Source: Firmicutes bacterium CAG:238 (GTDB taxonomy: Bacteria > Bacillota > Clostridia > Peptostreptococcales > Anaerovoracaceae). Taken from it: DNA of 25,679 nt. Position numbers and translations under genes: made by a program. This document shows, one piece after another, positions 20,553 to 25,679 of this stretch. The notes below the pieces were generated by a model. That model was not told the DNA's origin. It saw only the letters and a program-made list of their open reading frames with translations, and ran no database searches. The DNA lies in contig FR881973.1 in assembly GCA_000435615.1 (NCBI GenBank), positions 1 through 25,679 of the forward strand. The letters are read 5' to 3'. Positions within the stretch are counted from its first letter, which is position 1. The number at the start of each line of letters is the position of its first letter.

Positions 20553-21163
20553 CAGCCGTCACCTCCTGCCGCGTAAAGCAGAACAAACTTGTTCCCTTTA
20601 TCTGCAAGTTTTCCCAGCATATTTGCTTGTTTCTCGCTCACAACGACTTCGATGTTGCTTACCGGTGCCGATCCCGAAAGTCTTTCATTCTCAGAAAAAA
20701 TAACCTCCGCGTTGTTTCCGTCTCGTGCATATGCCACTACCGCCTTTGTCACAACCGCGCCCTTGCAACAGAACAATACATCGTCACCCCTCCTTAGTGT
20801 CTGTGGATAAGATTCCAGCCAATCATCGGGCAGCGAAAGCACATAATCCTCTGAAATACCTCCTGTGGCAAGTCTGTTATCGATGAAATATTCACGATAC
20901 AGAGCCTCCGATTTCGGTATGTAATGACTGCTTTCCTTGCCGATTATGAAGGCTTCCTCTCCCGGTTTCAGAGCATCCTTGGCTGCATTCTCGACCTTCT
21001 TTGTAGTGAGCATATGCTTGTCGATGATACTGCTCTTTGGAATGTTCTCTTTAAACGTTAAGATCTCATCATATCCAATATTCCGTCTTCCCCAGAATTC
21101 CCAAAATCCAAGGGTCAAAAGTGCAGCACATATCAAAGCAATGCCTACGATTTTTTTCTTCAT
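20552..21163 (-). CDS. SAF-domain protein (CpaB/RcpC-like)
   Basis: First gene of the Tad operon. One N-terminal membrane anchor (IVGIALICAALLTLGFWEFW, residues about 5-24) is followed by an extracytoplasmic SAF-type region (YDEILTFKENIPKSSIIDKH, then GEEAFIIGKESSHYIPKSEA). This is the pattern of CpaB/RcpC proteins, which in Gram-negatives support the secretin; in Gram-positives they probably organise the assembly site at the wall. AGGAGG lies 7 bases upstream of the ATG. Its promoter is probably in the 80-base gap upstream, which also holds a GTAACATATTAC near-palindrome. Confidence 0.8.
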   Translation of the reverse strand: MKKKIVGIALICAALLTLGFWEFWGRRNIGYDEILTFKENIPKSSIIDKHMLTTKKVENAAKDALKPGEEAFIIGKESSHYIPKSEALYREYFIDNRLATGGISEDYVLSLPDDWLESYPQTLRRGDDVLFCCKGAVVTKAVVAYARDGNNAEVIFSENERLSGSAPVSNIEVVVSEKQANMLGKLADKGNKFVLLYAAGGDG

Positions 21164-21191
21164 CCGCGTACCTCCTTTACACTATTTTACA

Positions 21192-21203
21192 GTAACATAT
21201 TAC
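21192..21203. promoter_or_regulatory. Near-palindrome GTAACATATTAC upstream of the Tad operon
   Basis: Located about 30 bases before the SAF-gene start. It shares GTAACAT with the larger inverted repeat upstream of the 136-residue protein gene, suggesting a common binding protein. No convincing -35 is seen in this AT-rich gap. Confidence 0.4.
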
Positions 21204-21242
21204 CATATAATTTTGTATTTTTCAGCACATTTTTGAAAAAAA

Positions 21243-21653
21243 TTAATAAATTTGCAAATTTTTTGCAACATGATACATAAGTATCTGTTGCCATTTCTTC
21301 CATGTATTGATGTGTGCATCCCCCGGATATCCTAAATTTTCAACGTTTTTTCTCCAAAGTCCTCTGCGGTATTTTTCCGGAATTTCGTCAAATGCCGCCT
21401 CTATGGCAAGAATCCTTGAAGAGAGATGTGCAATTTTTACGGCCCTGTTCCCCGTTATATCGCTTATTCTGCCTGTACCAAAACCATAATTCGACATATT
21501 CTTTTCTCCGACCGCAATCACATCCCTTTCCTCATTTAACCGCTTCAGTTCCTCCTTCATTCTGTTCAAATCCCTGAGTGCCCAATAAGACTGTCTGTAT
21601 ACCGGCTCGGGCAAAAGATAGACTTTCATCTTTTTCTGTTGATAATCTCTCAT
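21243..21653 (-). CDS. Uncharacterised basic protein, possible phage-type (RinA-like) regulator, 136 aa
   Basis: No function assigned. A basic, helical protein: KVYLLPEPVYRQSYWALRDL, MKEELKRLNEERDVI (coiled-coil-like), a KISDITGNRAVK-like block, then IEAAFDEIPEKYRRGLWRKN and YPGDAHINTWKKWQQILMYH. This LP..VY ... IP..YR.G.W ... YP.DAH.NT ... pattern recurs in small clostridial proteins often labelled RinA-like or sigma-like phage regulators, so a DNA-binding role is likely. The ATG at 21653 is preferred (AGAGG 8 bases upstream) to a GTG at 21662. It sits 80 bases before the Tad operon, same strand; it may regulate it. Confidence 0.6.
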   Translation of the reverse strand: MRDYQQKKMKVYLLPEPVYRQSYWALRDLNRMKEELKRLNEERDVIAVGEKNMSNYGFGTGRISDITGNRAVKIAHLSSRILAIEAAFDEIPEKYRRGLWRKNVENLGYPGDAHINTWKKWQQILMYHVAKNLQIY

Positions 21654-21690
21654 ACTATTCACCTCTTTTCGCCTTAATCATACAGTATAT

Positions 21691-21722
21691 AATGTTACAT
21701 ATTTGCTAATTTTTGTAACATT
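21691..21722. promoter_or_regulatory. 9-bp inverted repeat upstream of the putative regulator
   Basis: AATGTTACA (21691-21699) and TGTAACATT (21714-21722), perfect inverted copies separated by 14 bases, about 40-70 bases before the start codon, overlapping the likely promoter. Probable operator. Confidence 0.6.
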
Positions 21723-21740
21723 ATGTCGAATTTACCAAAA

Positions 21741-21776
21741 ATAAAAAGCTCCGCTGCATATCGCAGGGAACTTTTT
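21741..21776 (-). terminator. Terminator of the antiporter gene
   Basis: On the minus strand GTTCC, CTGC, loop, GCAG, GGAGC form an interrupted stem followed by TTTTTATTTTT. Lies about 30 bases after the antiporter stop. Confidence 0.8.
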
Positions 21777-21807
21777 AATGAAAGAGAATTTGAATATGTT
21801 TTTGCGT

Positions 21808-22962
21808 TTACATGATTTTTTTCAAAACAATCGGTGTGATAACCGTTGTGGCAATTACCACAATTACAATCGGCGGGAACATGGACGCATCTATGAGCCC
21901 GATATCGTATCCTTTTTGTGCCACAATCAAGGCAACTTCGCCTCTTGATATCATTCCCACACCGACCTGAATGGATTCTTTCTTATCGAATCCGCATACT
22001 TTCGCACCAAGTCCGCATCCGACGATCTTGGTCAGTATCGCTACTGCAAGCAGGATAAGGGAGAAGATCAAAAGCGAACTGGTAAACCCATCAAGGGAAA
22101 CCTTCAGTCCTACGCTCGCAAAGAAAATCGGCGAGAAGAACAGGTAGGACGGTGAGGAAACCTTTTTGGCGATTTCATGCTTGATTTCATGCTGCGAAAG
22201 GAACAAACCAAGCAAATATGCACCGGTTATGTCCGCAATTCCGAAATATTCTTCAGAAGCAAAGGCAACGATAAAACATGCCGCCACGACATAGGTCGTA
22301 ATTCTGCGCTTGCCTTTGTTTGCATCTATAATTCCCTTGAAAGATTTGCATATATATGCAATCATAATCATCAAAGCTACGTAAAGCAGAATCTTAAGTA
22401 AAATGCTCACGATGGAAACACTTTCGTCCTTGAGGCTTATAACAACAGTAAGAACGATAATTCCCATGATATCGTCTATTACCGCAGCGCCCAAAATCGC
22501 ATTTCCTACTTTACCGTCGAGTTTTCCCATTTCTCTGAGGGCTTCTACGGTAATACTTACCGATGTAGCCGTAAGAACAACACCAATGAAAATAGCCTTT
22601 AAAATGCTGTCATAGTCGGTATTTCCCTCTTCGAAATAGAAATAGTAACATGCAGTGCCGCCAATCAACGGAACAATAACGCCTATCGCAGCGATAACAA
22701 AACAAGCAACGCTGTTTTTCCTAAGCTGCTCCATATCCGTATCAAGTCCCGCGGTGAACATCAGCAAAACAACACCGATTTCTGCCGTTTTGGAAATGAA
22801 GTCCGTTTGTTCAATCAATCCAAGACATGACGGGCCTATGATAATTCCCGCTAACAAAGCACCGACAACCTGTGGCATATTAACCTTGTTTGTCATGTCT
22901 CCCAGTATTTTGGTTGTAAGCATAATTATCGCAATACTCACAAAGAAAACATAATTTTCCAT
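21808..22962 (-). CDS. CPA2-family cation/proton antiporter
   Basis: Integral membrane antiporter (Na+ or K+ for H+) of the KefB/NapA type. 384 residues with about 12 hydrophobic segments. Signature elements are MPQVVGALLAGIIIGP (helix 2), FTAGLDTDMEQLRK, ATSVSITVEALREMGKLDGKVGNAILGAAVIDDIMGI (written in parts here: TATSVSITVEAL, GKVGNAILGAAVIDDIMGI), the paired acidic DD ion site, and VGMISRGEVALIVAQKG. No C-terminal RCK/TrkA-N domain, so a stand-alone exchanger. The ATG at 22962 (GGAGG 10 bases upstream) is preferred to a GTG at 22968. Monocistronic with its own promoter and terminator. Confidence 0.9.
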   Translation of the reverse strand: MENYVFFVSIAIIMLTTKILGDMTNKVNMPQVVGALLAGIIIGPSCLGLIEQTDFISKTAEIGVVLLMFTAGLDTDMEQLRKNSVACFVIAAIGVIVPLIGGTACYYFYFEEGNTDYDSILKAIFIGVVLTATSVSITVEALREMGKLDGKVGNAILGAAVIDDIMGIIVLTVVISLKDESVSIVSILLKILLYVALMIMIAYICKSFKGIIDANKGKRRITTYVVAACFIVAFASEEYFGIADITGAYLLGLFLSQHEIKHEIAKKVSSPSYLFFSPIFFASVGLKVSLDGFTSSLLIFSLILLAVAILTKIVGCGLGAKVCGFDKKESIQVGVGMISRGEVALIVAQKGYDIGLIDASMFPPIVIVVIATTVITPIVLKKIM

Positions 22963-23013
22963 TGTCACAATTCCTCCAGTTCATAAGATTAATATCAGGT
23001 ACCACAATTGATT

Positions 23014-23042
23014 ATTATAGACAAGTTTCGACAAAATTTCAA
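23014..23042 (-). promoter_or_regulatory. Promoter of the antiporter gene
   Basis: TTGAAA (23037-23042), 17 bases, TATAAT (23014-23019) on the minus strand, 51 bases before the start codon. Confidence 0.8.
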
Positions 23043-23106
23043 GGAAATTTCACTTTTTTGACATTAATCTAAGCGGAACGTGAACAAAATTTGCGATTCA
23101 TTGTAA

Positions 23107-23856
23107 CTAAAGGACTTTATTCAGGAAATTCTTCGTTCTTTCTTCCTTCGGATGATCAAAAAGTTCAGATGGGGTTCCTTCCTCAACAATCGCACCGTCC
23201 GCCATGAAAATCACGCGGTCGGCAACTTCCCTTGCAAAACCCATTTCATGTGTTACAACGATCATCGTCATGCCTTCACCCGCAAGCTCACGCATTACAT
23301 CAAGCACCTCCCCGACCATTTCCGGGTCGAGTGCTGATGTCGGCTCGTCAAAAAGCATAACTTCCGGATGCATCGCAAGTGCCCTTACGATTGCAATACG
23401 CTGTTTCTGCCCACCGGAGAGCATATTGGGATATTCGTCTTTTTTGTCGGCAAGACCTACCCGTTCCAGAAGCTTCACCGCCTGTTCTTCGGCATCCTCT
23501 TTGCTTGCAAGCTTAAGGGTTACCGGTGCCATCATAATGTTTTCGATGACTGTTTTGTGTGGAAAGAGATTGAAATGCTGAAATACCATTCCCATCTTCT
23601 GACGATGCAGATTTATATCTACATCTTTTGATGCGAGATTTACACCTTCGAAAAATATTTCTCCCGATGTCGGCTCTTCAAGAAGATTAAGGCTTCTGAG
23701 AAGCGTTGATTTTCCTGAGCCTGACGGCCCGATAATTGCCACAACTTCACCCTTCTTTACATCAAGATTACAATGGCTGAGTGCTGTGACTTTGCCGTCG
23801 TTATATTCTTTTACCAAATCCTTCACGGAAATAATATAGTTAGTGTTTGTCTCCAC
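23107..23856 (-). CDS. Polar amino acid ABC transporter ATPase (probable arginine)
   Basis: Energy-coupling subunit of the import system. Walker A GPSGSGKST (residues 43-51), Q-loop VFQHFNLFPH, signature LSGGQKQR (146-153), Walker B LFDEPTSALDP (168-178) and switch VTHEMGFA are intact. 249 residues, GlnQ/ArtM/HisP class. Start chosen at GTG 23856, with AAAGGAG 8 bases upstream; an upstream TTG at 23883 would include the ribosome site itself. It overlaps the end of the permease by 17 bases. Last gene of a three-gene operon under ArgR/AhrC-type control. Confidence 0.93.
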   Translation of the reverse strand: METNTNYIISVKDLVKEYNDGKVTALSHCNLDVKKGEVVAIIGPSGSGKSTLLRSLNLLEEPTSGEIFFEGVNLASKDVDINLHRQKMGMVFQHFNLFPHKTVIENIMMAPVTLKLASKEDAEEQAVKLLERVGLADKKDEYPNMLSGGQKQRIAIVRALAMHPEVMLFDEPTSALDPEMVGEVLDVMRELAGEGMTMIVVTHEMGFAREVADRVIFMADGAIVEEGTPSELFDHPKEERTKNFLNKVL

Positions 23857-24580
23857 GACGCATTCTCCTTTCGATATGTTCAATAACCTTGGATGTCGGG
23901 TAGGTAATCAAGAAGTAGGTAAATGCTGCAAGCATAAATGGTCCTACCGATATAATCGTTGCACCTGCAATTGTCTGTGCGGTAAACATAATTTCCGCCA
24001 TACCGATCATCATGCAGATTGAGCTTTCTTTAACCATAGTAACAACTTCATTTGCGAGTGCCGGCAACACATTTTTAATTGCCTGCGGGAGTATTACAAG
24101 CTGCATACTCTGTTTTTGCGAAAGCCCGAGAGAGCGTGCTGCTTCCATCTGCCCGCTGTCCACGGCAAGAATTCCTGCTCTGAAAATTTCCGCAACATAT
24201 GCCGCACTGTTGAGTGCAAGTGCCGTTACTCCCGGTATGAATCTCGTGGAATCAATAAATCCGAAAAGCATGACCTTCGGAACAGGGATATAGAAGAAAA
24301 CTCCGAAGTAGATTATCATAAGCTGCACCAGCATCGGTGTTGAACGGAAGATTGCAATATAAGCTCCTGAAAGCCACCGAATCAGCCTGTTTTTGCTCAA
24401 TCTCATCGTTGCAAGCAGCAGTGCCGGAAGCACTGCCAAAAGCACAGATACCACAGAAAGAATCAGGGTGTATTCTACACCCTGAATCACTGCAGATCCA
24501 TACTTTGGTAAAAACTTAAAGTTAAAAAACGCATACGCGGGTGTGTCTGTAAATAGACTCTGCCACCAATCCCAAAACAT
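23840..24580 (-). CDS. Polar amino acid ABC transporter permease
   Basis: Membrane channel subunit of the HisM/GlnP type, 246 residues, five to six transmembrane segments. The N-terminal conserved GVEYTLILSVVSVLLAVLPA, FRSTPMLVQLMIIYFG, and the EAA loop EAARSLGLSQKQSMQLVILP that contacts the ATPase are present. A homodimer is expected since only one permease gene is found. Begins 24 bases after the binding protein gene, with a modest AGAAAGGAAAGAG ribosome site. Confidence 0.93.
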   Translation of the reverse strand: MFWDWWQSLFTDTPAYAFFNFKFLPKYGSAVIQGVEYTLILSVVSVLLAVLPALLLATMRLSKNRLIRWLSGAYIAIFRSTPMLVQLMIIYFGVFFYIPVPKVMLFGFIDSTRFIPGVTALALNSAAYVAEIFRAGILAVDSGQMEAARSLGLSQKQSMQLVILPQAIKNVLPALANEVVTMVKESSICMMIGMAEIMFTAQTIAGATIISVGPFMLAAFTYFLITYPTSKVIEHIERRMRRGDKH

Positions 24581-24604
24581 AGATACTCTTTCCTTTCTGT
24601 ATAA

Positions 24605-25441
24605 TTATTCTTCTTCAGGTGCCGAAACTTCCTGCATTACATCTGCAAGGGCTTCTGCATTTGCCTTAAATTCTTCAATCTTGTTTTCTTCTGTCATCTT
24701 TGCAATCGCTTCGTTAATCTTAGGAAGCAGTCCCTTAGGATCTCCCTTTGCAACAGCTACGCAAACCTCTGCGGATGAGCCAAGCTCGTCAAATGTCATC
24801 ACTACAAGATCGTCATTGGTTGCTTGGTACTGCTGTGCTACGGAACCATCTACGAGGATTGCATCCACCTTTCCGTAAGACAGCTCTTTGATAAGATCGA
24901 GTACACTCTGAAGGGAAACAGCACTTACATTCGGAATTGCTTCGACCATTTTTAGTTTTGTTGTTGCAGTCTGTGCACCGATTGTCTTTCCTTCGAAGTC
25001 AGCATAAGATTTATACTGGTCTGCATTTTCCTTCTTAACGAGGAAGTGCGGAGCAGGTTCTGTCAGATAAGGGTCGGAGAAGTCAGCCGCTTCTTTTCTT
25101 TCATCGGTTGCTTCAATATCTGCAAGTACAATGTCAAACTGTCCTTTGCCGAGTGCTGTCAGCAGATTGCTGAATGACATATTTTCAACCTGAAGTTCTA
25201 CTCCCATATAGTCAGCTATGTACTGTGCCGTATCAACATCGATACCACCGAAAACCATCTCTCCGTTTTCATCCGGATACATGAATTCAAACGGTGCATA
25301 GTCCGCGGAAGTTCCGAGTACAAGCGTTGTCATTTCCTCTTCGGTTTTATCTTTTGAACCGCAAGCGGTAAATGCCGTGAGTGCCAGAATCATAATAAGT
25401 GAGACTGCTAAAATTTTCTTTACTTTCTTTAAATTTTTCAT
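24605..25441 (-). CDS. Amino acid ABC transporter substrate-binding lipoprotein (probable arginine)
   Basis: Extracytoplasmic binding protein, 278 residues. A lipoprotein signal peptide ends in FTAC (Cys27). The family-3 solute-binding fold is seen from GTSADYAPFEF, through GIDVDTAQYIADYMGVELQV, LLTALGKGQFDIVLADIEAT, DERKEAADFSDPYL to GKTIGAQTATTK and KVDAILVDGSVAQQY. GTSADY.P(F/Y)EF and F.D(I/V)..A...T.ER are typical of basic and polar amino acid binders (ArtP/HisJ). Substrate is inferred to be arginine (or ornithine/lysine) because an ARG box overlaps its promoter; sequence alone does not separate these. AAAGGAAAAG precedes the ATG. Confidence 0.92.
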   Translation of the reverse strand: MKNLKKVKKILAVSLIMILALTAFTACGSKDKTEEEMTTLVLGTSADYAPFEFMYPDENGEMVFGGIDVDTAQYIADYMGVELQVENMSFSNLLTALGKGQFDIVLADIEATDERKEAADFSDPYLTEPAPHFLVKKENADQYKSYADFEGKTIGAQTATTKLKMVEAIPNVSAVSLQSVLDLIKELSYGKVDAILVDGSVAQQYQATNDDLVVMTFDELGSSAEVCVAVAKGDPKGLLPKINEAIAKMTEENKIEEFKANAEALADVMQEVSAPEEE

Positions 25442-25496
25442 CTTAATCTTTTCCTTTCACATTTGCATATTCATTTCTTTTTTAAAGACATGATTG

Positions 25497-25525
25497 AGTA
25501 TACATCTTTATGAATAAAAATGCAA
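25497..25525 (-). promoter_or_regulatory. Promoter of the amino acid ABC operon
   Basis: TTGCAT (25520-25525), 17 bases, TATACT (25497-25502) on the minus strand, 56 bases before the binding-protein start. Confidence 0.8.
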
Positions 25526-25526
25526 T
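25509..25526. promoter_or_regulatory. ARG box (ArgR/AhrC operator) over the -35
   Basis: TATGAATAAAAATGCAAT matches the B. subtilis-type ARG box consensus CATGAATAAAAATKCAAK at 17 of 18 positions. It covers the -35 hexamer and part of the spacer, so bound repressor would block RNA polymerase. Consensus quoted from memory. Confidence 0.8.
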
Positions 25527-25613
25527 ATGTTTTTTGAAAAAATACTAAAAAATTTTTATATTTATGCCTATATTTTAGTTATATACACAATTATTCACTA
25601 TTTTGTTAATATC

Positions 25614-25652
25614 AAGTGCATATATATGCACTTGCGTGCAAATGTATATGCA
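25614..25652. promoter_or_regulatory. Distal tandem ARG-box-like sites
   Basis: AAGTGCATATATATGCACTT (25614-25633) is a perfect 20-bp palindrome whose core TGCATATATATGCA fits TGMATWWWWATKCA. A second, 11-of-14 site lies at 25639-25652, 22 bp further (centre to centre), the two-turn spacing expected for paired boxes. They are 170 bp or more upstream of the binding-protein start and may also serve a gene beyond the window. Confidence 0.5.
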
Positions 25653-25679
25653 AAAGGGGGCTGTCGCATTAACGGAAAA

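Noticed and set aside
25651..25679. AAAAGGGGGCTGTCGCATTA at the right edge resembles an IS terminal repeat or one arm of a terminator
   Set aside because: The window ends before the second arm or any transposase could be seen, so neither reading can be supported.

Overview
The window is 25.7 kb of low-to-mid GC Gram-positive DNA, almost certainly from an anaerobic Clostridia-class Firmicute. The evidence is the AGGAGG-type ribosome sites, TTGACA/TATAAT promoters, many U-tailed terminators, an LPXTG-like cell-wall sorting motif, a type II pantothenate kinase, a Gram-positive-style Tad locus, AhrC-type ARG boxes and a yybP-ykoY manganese riboswitch. I cannot name the genus. Apart from ychF and a PHP phosphatase at the left end, and a short antisense RNA, everything is on the minus strand. 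There is no tRNA, rRNA, IS element, phage block or CRISPR array.

Layout. (1) 1-3.9 kb is housekeeping: the 3' part of ychF; a small HTH-like protein overlapping a TIGR01906-type membrane protein; a HisJ-type PHP phosphatase; and coaW. (2) 4.0-12.4 kb is a surface/secretion island. It holds a giant thioester/isopeptide/ester-type (TIE-like) wall-anchored adhesin, broken into two frames by an exact 20-bp tandem duplication. Upstream are a terminator-like hairpin in the adhesin leader, a type I toxin-antitoxin locus (29-residue holin-like toxin plus convergent antisense RNA), and a secreted FN3-domain protein. (3) 12.7-14.0 kb holds two tandem type II toxin-antitoxin modules (PIN toxin/Phd-like antitoxin and YoeB/YefM), each with its own promoter. 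(4) 14.1-17.0 kb holds a P2-type cation ATPase behind a manganese riboswitch. (5) 17.0-21.7 kb holds a compact Tad/Flp-type pilus operon: SAF protein, CpaF ATPase, TadB-like and TadC-like membrane proteins, and three short N-terminally anchored pilin-like proteins. Two of these are tiny, overlapping genes of 57 and 45 codons. A small possible regulator lies upstream. (6) 21.8-23.0 kb holds a CPA2 cation/proton antiporter. (7) 23.1-25.7 kb holds a polar amino acid ABC transporter (binding lipoprotein, permease, ATPase) whose promoter is overlapped by a near-perfect ARG box, pointing to arginine.

Working together: the adhesin, FN3 protein and Tad apparatus are all surface structures, while the three toxin-antitoxin loci between them mark an accessory segment. 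The most unusual item is the adhesin. Removing one 20-bp copy restores a single frame of about 2,270 codons, so the gene looks like a reversible on/off switch or a very recent mutation. The adhesin leader also carries an attenuator-like hairpin next to the type I toxin locus, so its expression may be controlled at more than one level.
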